A stretch of 7,265 bases of DNA from NCBI GenBank assembly GCA_903887655.1, contig CAISQQ010000082.1, positions 1 through 7,265 on the forward strand, written 5' to 3'. The notes below the pieces were generated by a model. That model made no database searches, had not been told where the DNA came from, and saw nothing but the letters and a program-made list of their open reading frames with translations. Numbering within the stretch: the stretch's first letter is position 1; each line of letters begins with the position of its first letter. Positions 1 to 5,459 of this stretch are shown here, in pieces. Position numbers and translations under genes: made by a program. Origin of the DNA: an uncultured Burkholderiales bacterium (GTDB lineage: Bacteria > Pseudomonadota > Gammaproteobacteria > Burkholderiales > Burkholderiaceae_C).

Positions 1-734
1 CCCAGCACGATGGCTTTTTGTTGACTCAACACGCCCGAATGCAGCAACTGGGTGAGCATGCGCTCGATGCGATAAGGGTGTTCGGCAAGGTCTTCCAAAA
101 ACAAAACCCCCCCTTTGACTGAGGGGAAAAACGGTGTCCCCACCAAGGAGCACAGCACACTCAAATTGCCACCCCAGAGCAATGCATCTTTGGCCAAGAG
201 GGATTTTTTAACGACTTTGGGGTCGGATTCACTCACAAAGGAGCGCTCGTGCACACGCGACATGGTCCAACCTGTCCCCTCGGATTGAGACTCAATCACA
301 TCGTTCAAGCACGCCAGGGTGATCTCATCGGGCTGGTCGCTGGCCAAGTCATCCATGATGCTCGGTCCACTCCAAGTGACTTGTTGGGTTTTGGCAAGAA
401 CCGCATTTTCAAAGGCAGTGAAATCACTCAATCCAATAAAGCGAGTGCCTCGCTCAATGGCTTTTTTGATTTTGGCGTAGGCCAGATGTGGCAATAAGCG
501 CGAAAGGCCATAGCCCCCCCTTGACGTGAGCACGACATCGGCCTGGGCGGCGCAGGCGCGCTCGATGCTGCCCAGCCGCGCTGAATCATCCCCAGCAAAA
601 CGCTGATGAGCGCTCAAAACACTGGGGTCGAGCTCGACCTCATGACCCCAAGATTTCAAGAGCTTCACGCCCCTTTGAAACGTTCGCTTGTCTCTGACGG
701 CCCCACTTGGGGAGATGATGTAAATTTTGGACAT
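1..734 (-). CDS. ldcA: LD-carboxypeptidase, peptidase family S66 (partial, C-terminus off the left edge)
   Basis: The first 244 codons of a muramoyltetrapeptide (L,D-)carboxypeptidase are present. In this family the enzyme removes the terminal D-alanine from murein tetrapeptide in the cytoplasm, so that tripeptide can be recycled. Seen here: an N-terminal ISPSGAV block (residues 7-13), the SRGGYGLSRLLPHL block (71-84), GLSDFTAF (101-108) with the likely nucleophile Ser103, GGNLSVLCSLVGTP (188-201) and LFLEDLAEHPYRIERMLTQL (211-230). In known members the triad is Ser-Glu-His. Glu214 in the LFLED block is probably the Glu, and the His should lie in the missing part. The start is the ATG at 734, immediately followed by the family's usual N-terminus; no good Shine-Dalgarno precedes it. 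There is no signal peptide, which fits a cytosolic enzyme. No frameshift or stop interrupts the visible part. Family is certain; the exact substrate is inferred. Confidence 0.93.
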   Translation of the reverse strand, partial: MSKIYIISPSGAVRDKRTFQRGVKLLKSWGHEVELDPSVLSAHQRFAGDDSARLGSIERACAAQADVVLTSRGGYGLSRLLPHLAYAKIKKAIERGTRFIGLSDFTAFENAVLAKTQQVTWSGPSIMDDLASDQPDEITLACLNDVIESQSEGTGWTMSRVHERSFVSESDPKVVKKSLLAKDALLWGGNLSVLCSLVGTPFFPSVKGGVLFLEDLAEHPYRIERMLTQLLHSGVLSQQKAIVL

Positions 735-769
735 AGGGGCAAAGTGTAATGGCTGGCCAAGCACAATTA

Positions 770-976
770 TCAGCTCTTTTTTGGCCTCCATGCGGCCCCT
801 CGCACGCGCACGCTCGATTGAGGCGCTATGAGGTGTTTGAAGGGCCGCGACATGGAAGCCAAGACAGCGAGGTCAGGCGTGTGCATGTTTACGGCCCAAT
901 CGACGCCATCACTGTGCAAAAGCTCGCTTTTCAACGATAGAATGAGCGGGTCTTGCAGCAAGTTGTGATGGAACAT
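770..976 (-). other. Unassigned 68-codon ORF upstream of ldcA, doubtful
   Basis: The region 735-1037 (about 300 bases) has no gene I recognise. Its longest minus-strand ORF encodes 68 residues beginning MFHHNLLQDPLILSLKSE and ends 35 bases before the ldcA start. It has no hydrophobic segment, no motif I know and no clear ribosome binding site. A competing plus-strand ORF (749-940) is equally unconvincing. It could be a small gene co-transcribed with ldcA, a decayed remnant, or chance. In some beta-proteobacteria a tRNA adenosine deaminase gene lies near ldcA, but I see none of its zinc-binding HxE/PCxxC motifs here. Confidence 0.15.
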
Positions 977-990
977 TATTTGCTATGTCT

Positions 991-1003
991 AACAATAATT
1001 GTT
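991..1003. promoter_or_regulatory. Perfect 13-bp palindrome upstream of cvpA-like gene, candidate operator
   Basis: AACAAT-A-ATTGTT is a perfect inverted repeat with 6-bp arms and one central base, in an AT-rich patch of an otherwise GC-richer stretch. It lies 34 bp before the chosen start of the cvpA-like gene and about 256 bp before the ldcA start on the other strand. It could be a repressor or activator site controlling either direction. Just upstream, TGCTATGTC (981-989) resembles an extended -10 element for the plus strand, so the palindrome would overlap the start of transcription. This is inference from symmetry and position only. Confidence 0.3.
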
Positions 1004-1037
1004 CATCAACCCAACATGGTGCCCAGGCAAATGCCCA

Positions 1038-1520
1038 ATGAATTCACTTGATTATTGTTGCCTTGTGTGTTTGGTCTTGTCAACGGCTCACGGTGCTTGG
1101 CGGGGGTGGACCGCACAAGGCTTTTATTGCCTCATGGCCTTTAGTTTGTACGCCTTTGCCCTGAAAATCAGCACTGGACACTACACCCCGTATTTTTTCC
1201 CCGATGCGGATATTTCGTTTCGCAGTGTCTTGCGCTTAGAGATCGTCTCGCCCTTGGTGGTGATCTTTTTATTTTTACTGCGCCGCTTTCATAACCTCGT
1301 CTTCATCACCCACAAATCCGTTCCCGGCCACCACGTGGCTGGTGCTTTTTTTGGTTTTTTGACCGGTTTTTTTGGGCTGCTTTATTTATTCGTTTGGATC
1401 AACTTTACCGACTTGAAAACCCAAGAATGGTGGACGAGCTCCTTGGAGTACCAATGGAGTCAAGCCATCCCGGAGTTGATCAAAATCGTGGTCAAGACCT
1501 TGGTGTCTGAGATTACTTGA
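1038..1520 (+). CDS. CvpA-family inner membrane protein (divergent)
   Basis: A 160-residue membrane protein matching the CvpA (colicin V production) family in length and layout. The N-terminus MNSLDYCCLVCLVLSTAHGA, followed by WRGW, fits the family's start of an Asp near residue 5, a first helix and then G-x-W-R-G. Hydrophobic segments lie at about 4-22, 28-43, 66-82 and 99-121. The last contains the glycine-spaced GAFFGFLTGFFGLL pattern seen in this family, and the tail after WWTSS (131-135) is amphipathic. CvpA is needed for colicin V secretion in E. coli and for envelope stress tolerance; its molecular role is unclear. I chose the ATG at 1038 because it gives the family N-terminus; the ATG at 999 would add 13 atypical residues. 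The usual purF neighbour is absent. The sequence is divergent, with the common D-R before the last helix replaced by PGHH, so I assign a family but no symbol. Confidence 0.72.
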   Translation: MNSLDYCCLVCLVLSTAHGAWRGWTAQGFYCLMAFSLYAFALKISTGHYTPYFFPDADISFRSVLRLEIVSPLVVIFLFLLRRFHNLVFITHKSVPGHHVAGAFFGFLTGFFGLLYLFVWINFTDLKTQEWWTSSLEYQWSQAIPELIKIVVKTLVSEIT

Positions 1521-1647
1521 CGTTCTTGGTCTCTTCGACAATATAGACTTGGGCCTTGTGCACCCATGCGTCCACCATCATGGCGGCATTGGCAACACCC
1601 ACGGTGGCGACAAATACGCCAAGAAAAAATGAAATGATATAGCCCAT
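1513..1647 (-). CDS. Small single-pass membrane protein, 44 residues, unknown function
   Basis: The ORF runs from the ATG at 1647 to the TAA at 1513-1515. The protein begins MGYIISFFLGVFVATVGVAN, giving a helix of about 22 uncharged residues (2-24). A charged tail follows (MMVDAWVHKAQVYIVEETKNVK), so the likely topology is a single inner-membrane helix with a soluble C-terminus; a signal peptide ending near ANA is the alternative. Codon use resembles the neighbours. The ribosome site is weak (GGACGGA about 9 bases upstream). A GTG at 1716 would add 23 Arg-rich residues that look like leader sequence, so I reject it. It converges on the cvpA-like gene and shares its last 8 bp. I do not recognise a family. 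The hydrophobic start, together with an uninterrupted frame, makes a real gene more likely than chance. Confidence 0.55.
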   Translation of the reverse strand: MGYIISFFLGVFVATVGVANAAMMVDAWVHKAQVYIVEETKNVK

Positions 1648-1806
1648 GGTGCAATTCCGTCCCAATAGTTGACGCCTCAAGAAGTGAGGTCGCTCAAAGG
1701 TTCTCCTGTGACTCACATCAAACCCACCCGCCCGAGAAGGCAGCGATTGTTTGATCGTCTAGGGAGAATCGACCTGGAGGCTCAAAACTTGAAGGGCCTC
1801 AACAAC

Positions 1807-1831
1807 AAAGGCTCCCACCAGGGGAGCCTTT
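1807..1831 (-). terminator. Intrinsic terminator downstream of the potassium channel gene
   Basis: AAAGGCTCCC and GGGAGCCTTT form a perfect 10-bp stem around a 5-base loop (1817-1821), starting 63 bp past the channel stop codon. Read on the minus strand, the stem is followed by TTTGTTGTTG, a T-rich tail that begins in the stem's own last three bases. On the plus strand the tail is TTTGCG, so activity in that direction would be weaker. The most likely role is ending the channel transcript before the small membrane-protein gene. Confidence 0.85.
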
Positions 1832-1893
1832 GCGTTGGGCGAGATGGCGAGCATCTCAACCCAAGGGAGAAGACGCTGCAGGAAACCGCAGGC

Positions 1894-2922
1894 TCACAAG
1901 TCCTTCAGACGCGACTTGATGTCTTCCTCGCTCAGGAGTTCGACCTGATCGGCGCGCTCCCTGGTGATCCATTTGCGAGTGACCATCAATTTCAGAATGG
2001 TTTCGCGCTTGGCACTCAATTCGTCTTCCATGACCTGCTCACCAAAGAGGAGGACCATGATGGTTTTGCCCACAATGTTCAATAAAATACCGAACAAAAC
2101 CAAGCCCATCAACATGGTGACGCTGGCAATGATCCTTCCTCCCGCCGTGACAGGGAACATATCGCCATAACCGGTGGTGGTGAGGGTGACCATGCACCAC
2201 CACATGGCGGCTGGAATCGAGGTGAAAAAGCGCTTGTCCTCAGGCACCACATTGCCACCAATGGGGTCAACAGGCATGAACTTGGAAGCTTCTGGGGGTG
2301 CATCGGCAGGTAGGGGGTTGTCCTTGAGGTGGGCATCCAACGCTTCCTGGCCTTGGGCGAGGGACTCCGCCGAGTAAAGATTGCCCTCCACGTAGTACAT
2401 CATGGTCGAGGAGATCATCACCACAGAGAACAAGGCGATGAAGTAAATCTTGAGATTGGTGAGGATAGGATTGGAGGATTGAACGCTTTGGGTGATCTTT
2501 TGCATCGCAATGCGAGCCAACTTCAAGACCCGCAACACCCGAACGACTCGCAACACCCGCAAGACCTTGGTGCCCTGCAAGGCCGACAAATTGAGCATGT
2601 TCAAGAACGTGGGCAAAATGGAGATCAAATCCACCAAGCCCCAAAAACTAAAGAAATACTTCACACGGTCTTTGGCAAAGTACAAATTGCCCAAGTAGTC
2701 GACCGTGAAAAAAGCCACCGCAATGTACTCAACGATCAACAACCAATGCGCCTGCTCGGACGCAAAGGGCTCGATGGTTTCTGCGGCAATGGACAAACAG
2801 GAGGCAAAAATCCAAAAATTGATCACCGCCACCCAGATTTGAAAAATCTTGGAATCGGGCTGCGTGATCATTTGTCGATAAAAACCTGAATCACTGTGAT
2901 GATGATGCGTGGGTGAATTCAT
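1894..2922 (-). CDS. Voltage-gated potassium channel, six transmembrane helices (Kv/ion_trans family)
   Basis: A 342-residue cation channel subunit that should assemble as a tetramer in the inner membrane and pass K+ in response to voltage. S1 is at about 29-48, S2 62-80, S3 93-110, and S4 119-137 with Lys119, Arg122, Arg125, Arg128, Arg131, Lys134 and Arg137 at every third position. S5 is at about 158-178, the pore helix and filter TTTGYGD at 234-254, and S6 262-292. Acidic partners are visible in S2-S3 (Glu65, Asp75, Asp98). Between S5 and the pore helix lies an unusual insert, about 181-231, rich in Ala, Pro and acidic residues. No RCK or cyclic-nucleotide domain follows S6; the tail (295-342) is charged and probably helical. 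The N-terminus has four consecutive His (6-9). The ATG at 2922 is supported by a GAAGGAG ribosome site. It appears to be monocistronic, ending at the terminator at 1807-1831. Confidence 0.95.
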   Translation of the reverse strand: MNSPTHHHHSDSGFYRQMITQPDSKIFQIWVAVINFWIFASCLSIAAETIEPFASEQAHWLLIVEYIAVAFFTVDYLGNLYFAKDRVKYFFSFWGLVDLISILPTFLNMLNLSALQGTKVLRVLRVVRVLRVLKLARIAMQKITQSVQSSNPILTNLKIYFIALFSVVMISSTMMYYVEGNLYSAESLAQGQEALDAHLKDNPLPADAPPEASKFMPVDPIGGNVVPEDKRFFTSIPAAMWWCMVTLTTTGYGDMFPVTAGGRIIASVTMLMGLVLFGILLNIVGKTIMVLLFGEQVMEDELSAKRETILKLMVTRKWITRERADQVELLSEEDIKSRLKDL

Positions 2923-2926
2923 AAAA

Positions 2927-2933
2927 CTCCTTC
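2927..2933 (-). promoter_or_regulatory. Shine-Dalgarno site of the channel gene
   Basis: Read on the minus strand, GAAGGAG ends 4 bases before the ATG at 2922. It is the strongest ribosome binding site in the window and fixes the start of the channel gene. Confidence 0.75.
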
Positions 2934-3029
2934 GATACCAAGAGGTTGCGCACCATGAAGGTGCCTCGCCAGATCCGCATCGGTCAAGGTTGGCGGAGAA
3001 TCCGAAATAGACCCTCAGCCAGAAAACAG

Positions 3030-3042
3030 CTCAACCGTTGAG
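3030..3042. promoter_or_regulatory. 13-bp palindrome in the channel gene leader, flanked by a direct repeat
   Basis: CTCAAC-C-GTTGAG is a perfect inverted repeat with 6-bp arms and one central base. It is bordered by two copies of AGAAAACA (3021-3028 and 3041-3048), the second overlapping the palindrome's last two bases. It lies 108 bp upstream of the channel start, between promoter-like boxes and the coding region. It may be a regulator site; nothing identifies the protein. Confidence 0.25.
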
Positions 3043-3056
3043 AAAACAAGGCCTTG

Positions 3057-3110
3057 AATATATCATTGTTTTTTTTCGTTTTCATTAAAAGTCAGGTTCT
3101 TTGTCGTCAA
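3057..3110 (-). promoter_or_regulatory. AT-rich candidate promoter region for the channel gene
   Basis: On the minus strand this stretch reads TTGACG (3105-3110), then 15 bases, then TTTAAT (3084-3089), followed by an A-rich run and TATATT (3057-3062). The first pair resembles sigma-70 boxes but the spacing is short; TATATT has no good -35 at 17 bases. The stretch 2923-3134 otherwise holds no gene: only the palindrome at 3030-3042 and a 5-bp hairpin (2950-2964). Confidence 0.3.
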
Positions 3111-3134
3111 CAGTTAAAGAGTCCGATGAGGGTT

Positions 3135-3254
3135 TTACCTGATGAGCGCAGCGTCAAACCTGAAAGTGAAGTCGACGACCAGAATCTTCTCGATCTTCTC
3201 GATGGTGTCAATGGAGATGGTAGCCCTGGGGTCGCCCGCCCCACAAAGGCTCAT
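3135..3254 (-). CDS. Possible 39-residue ORF coupled to the AEC carrier gene, unknown
   Basis: The ATG at 3254 overlaps the TGA of the AEC gene as ATGA, a layout typical of translational coupling. The 39 residues include SIDTIEKIEKILVVDF, in which a tandem 9-bp repeat (3186-3203, ATCGAGAAG twice on this strand) encodes Ile-Glu-Lys twice. The frame closes with TAA at 3135-3137. I recognise no family. The same DNA is also open on the plus strand, so a remnant of an older gene or a chance frame is possible. If real, it would be the third cistron of the binding-protein/carrier operon. Confidence 0.3.
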   Translation of the reverse strand: MSLCGAGDPRATISIDTIEKIEKILVVDFTFRFDAALIR

Positions 3255-4204
3255 CGCATCCACTGATCCAACTGATGAACGCCCACATGGGACCACCACA
3301 AAACGAGTGGCGCCATCAGGGCAAAAGCGAGCGTGGAGATGAGCACCGCTGAAGCCGCGGTGTTGCCATGCGGTGTGAAACGCTGGGTGTAGATGTAGTT
3401 GACCACCGCCACGGGCATCAAAACCTGCTGGACCAAGACCTCCGCCACGAGCTCTGGCAAATCGAGCAATCGCAGCAGCACAAGACCACTCAACCACCCC
3501 GTCAATAAGCGAGCACCTGCAAGCCTTGCGCCCTCAGCCACCGAGGATTGTCGGATGGTCGACAGCGCATACCCCAAACTGATGAGCATCATCGGCACGG
3601 CCAATGAACCCACCATTTTGGCACTGTTGAGGATCGGTGCCGGCACCGAAATGGCAAAGGCTTTGAGCAGCACCGCAGAGCCCCCCATGAGCGCCACCGC
3701 ATAAGGAAAAGAGCGCTTGACCGTTTGAACAGAGGTGTCACGCCGATTGGCCCAAACCAACACGCTCACCGCCAGCGTGTGCTGGACAAATGAAAAGATG
3801 GCAAACAGCGCCACCGCGATCACCAAGCCCTCGTCGCCAAAGGCCAATTGCGACATGGGCAGCCCCAAATTACCGGCGTTGGGAAAGGTGGCGCAAGGCA
3901 GCAAAAAAAGAACGGGCAACTGCAACAGTCGCAAGAGTGCGGCGGCAATCAATGCCATGATCACAATCAACAACAAGGTGGCCAGCGCCACTTTGGACAG
4001 CGTCGCGTTGTCCAGTTGTGTCGAGACCAAGGTGTAAAACACCAAGGACGGTGTGGCAATGGAGATGGCCAAATTGGAGACAAACTCAGCCGGGTAGGCT
4101 TTTTTTCGCACACCCCAATAAACCCCAATGCCAGTGCACACGATGACCGGCAGCAGCTGGGCAGCGAGTTGCCAATAGGCCTGCGCGAGTTGGAGTTGGT
4201 TCAT
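3251..4204 (-). CDS. AEC (auxin efflux carrier) family transporter
   Basis: A 317-residue secondary transporter with about ten hydrophobic helices in two inverted halves. Bacterial members include the malonate carrier MdcF and malate permeases, so a small organic anion is a plausible substrate, but the sequence does not fix it. Family signatures are visible: ATPSLVFYTLV in the second helix (50-60), the helix-breaking FPNAGNLGLPM (107-117), and GSLAVPMMLISLGYALS (199-215) in the second half, followed by VLMPVAVVNY (261-270) with a conserved-type Pro. The length is normal for the family. The start is the ATG at 4204, 18 bases after the stop of the Bug/TctC gene on the same strand, with no strong ribosome site. 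That spacing implies one transcript with the binding protein. The frame ends in ATGA with the next small ORF. Confidence 0.92.
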   Translation of the reverse strand: MNQLQLAQAYWQLAAQLLPVIVCTGIGVYWGVRKKAYPAEFVSNLAISIATPSLVFYTLVSTQLDNATLSKVALATLLLIVIMALIAAALLRLLQLPVLFLLPCATFPNAGNLGLPMSQLAFGDEGLVIAVALFAIFSFVQHTLAVSVLVWANRRDTSVQTVKRSFPYAVALMGGSAVLLKAFAISVPAPILNSAKMVGSLAVPMMLISLGYALSTIRQSSVAEGARLAGARLLTGWLSGLVLLRLLDLPELVAEVLVQQVLMPVAVVNYIYTQRFTPHGNTAASAVLISTLAFALMAPLVLWWSHVGVHQLDQWMR

Positions 4205-4222
4205 GGGTCAAGCCACGCAGGT

Positions 4223-5254
4223 CTAGTCGGCTTTGATGTGGTTGTCCTTGGCCACTTCTCGCCAAAGTGCCGTCTCTTGTTGGATCAACTGGCCCAATTC
4301 CTCGCTCGTGCTGCTGGTGGGGATGACGTCCAAGGCGGCAAAGCGTTTTTTGATGTCCGGATTCATTAAGGCGCGCGCGATCTCCTCTTGCAAGCGCTTG
4401 ACGATGGGCTGAGGAGTCGCCGCTGGGGCCATGATCCCTGTCCAAAACGCAATATTCAAGTCCACACCCAGCTCGCTCAAGGTGGGGACGCTGGGCATGC
4501 TGGGCAAACGCTCTTTGGAGGAGACCGCCAAGGCGCGCACGCGAGCGCCTGCCAGTGCGGGCGAGGCAGCCCCTGCGTCGACCAAGCTCATGCTCACGTC
4601 ACCCGTGATCACGGCCGTCACCGAGTCGTTGCTGCCTTTGTAGGGGATGTGAAGAAAGCGCGTACCGAGCTTTTGGTTGAGCAGCTCGCTGGCCAATTGA
4701 AAAGACGCCGAGGAGGCGCTGTAGTTCAAGCGTTCAGGGTTTCTTTTGGCGTATTGGACCAAGTCGTCGAGGTTTTTGATGGGTGAATTGCTCGAGGTGA
4801 GCAAGAGCAATGGGAATGTGCACAACAAGCTCACGGGCGCAAAATCTTGCGGTGCATAAGGCAGCTTGGCATACAAAGCATGGTTGAACACCATGGGGCC
4901 ACTCGCCCCCATGAGCAAAGTGTAGCCATCGGGCTTGGCGTGGGCGACAAAGGCTGCGCCCACAATGGAGCCCACCCCTGGGCGGTTTTCCACCACCACG
5001 GGTTGCCCCAAACCGACGGAGAGTTTTTCCGCAACCAAGCGGGCAATCACGTCACTGCTGCCACCCGCAGAAAACCCTACCACAATGGTGATGGCTCGAG
5101 TGGGGTACTCGAGCGCCTGCGCCGGAGCGCTCCATAAGCCCCCAAGGGGCAGCCAAACAATGAATGCCCCCAATTTGCGCAGCCACCCACGCGACCCGCC
5201 AGGAGCTTGGTAAGTGAATAGGGCGAGCGAGCGGGGAAGAAAGAATGAGAGCAT
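4223..5254 (-). CDS. Bug/TctC-family periplasmic tricarboxylate-type solute-binding protein
   Basis: A 343-residue extracytoplasmic binding protein of the TctC (Bug) family, which captures carboxylates and related small molecules. The N-terminus is long: a hydrophobic stretch at about 27-40 is followed by SAPAQA, with probable cleavage after residue 47 and the mature protein starting LEYP. Family blocks follow in order: IVVGFSAGGSSDVIAR (57-72), VVVENRPGVGSIVGA (87-101), KPDGYTLLMG (107-116), IPYKGSNDSVTAV (203-215), VSMSLVDAG (220-228) and VPTLSELGVD (256-265). I chose the ATG at 5254. A TTG at 5296 would add 14 residues and no gene signal supports it. The classical TctA/TctB membrane subunits are missing; instead an AEC carrier follows after 18 bases. 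The ligand cannot be read from sequence. Confidence 0.95.
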   Translation of the reverse strand: MLSFFLPRSLALFTYQAPGGSRGWLRKLGAFIVWLPLGGLWSAPAQALEYPTRAITIVVGFSAGGSSDVIARLVAEKLSVGLGQPVVVENRPGVGSIVGAAFVAHAKPDGYTLLMGASGPMVFNHALYAKLPYAPQDFAPVSLLCTFPLLLLTSSNSPIKNLDDLVQYAKRNPERLNYSASSASFQLASELLNQKLGTRFLHIPYKGSNDSVTAVITGDVSMSLVDAGAASPALAGARVRALAVSSKERLPSMPSVPTLSELGVDLNIAFWTGIMAPAATPQPIVKRLQEEIARALMNPDIKKRFAALDVIPTSSTSEELGQLIQQETALWREVAKDNHIKAD

Positions 5255-5308
5255 GGTTTGGCGCTTGGTGGGATTTTTAAAGGCAAAGCGCCACAAAATC
5301 GGTTAGCA

Positions 5309-5325
5309 GTTAAAATAAGTTTAAC
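5309..5325. promoter_or_regulatory. 17-bp palindrome in the divergent intergenic region, candidate operator
   Basis: GTTAAA-N5-TTTAAC is a perfect inverted repeat in an AT-rich patch between the leftward Bug/TctC gene and the rightward MFS gene. It includes TTAAA-N5-TTTAA, which fits the T-N11-A form favoured by LysR-type regulators, but no regulator gene is in the window. TAAAAT (5311-5316) inside it is also a plausible -10 for the plus strand. The remaining leader to the MFS start is C- and T-rich (about 5395-5459) and holds no recognisable gene. Confidence 0.4.
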
Positions 5326-5459
5326 TCAAAGTGGTCGAGGACTTCTTGAATCCGTTGGCACCTGCAGGGGTTGGGCTGCTGCGAGCCGTTCTGATCCACC
5401 CTGCGAGCACTCCACTCACCACACCTTCCACGTTCCACCTTCCCCCCCACTTCCTTATT

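Noticed and set aside
1648..1716. GTG start at 1716 extending the small membrane protein by 23 residues
   Set aside because: The added part is Arg-rich and unlike a membrane-protein N-terminus; the ATG at 1647 begins directly at the transmembrane helix.
2531..2559. Direct repeat of an 11-bp unit (2531-2541 and 2549-2559)
   Set aside because: The 18-bp period is six codons and is explained by the Arg-every-third-residue pattern of the S4 voltage sensor.
2329..2889. 186-codon plus-strand ORF opposite the potassium channel
   Set aside because: The product is a low-complexity His/Gln/Asp-rich sequence antisense to the S1-S5 part of an unmistakable channel.
2950..2964. GCACC-ATGAA-GGTGC hairpin just upstream of the channel ribosome site
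   Set aside because: The stem is only 5 bp and does not include the Shine-Dalgarno, so I do not call a riboswitch or thermometer.
3848..4369. 173-codon plus-strand ORF across the AEC and Bug genes
   Set aside because: It is antisense to two well-supported genes and has Gln/Gly/His-rich composition with no motif.
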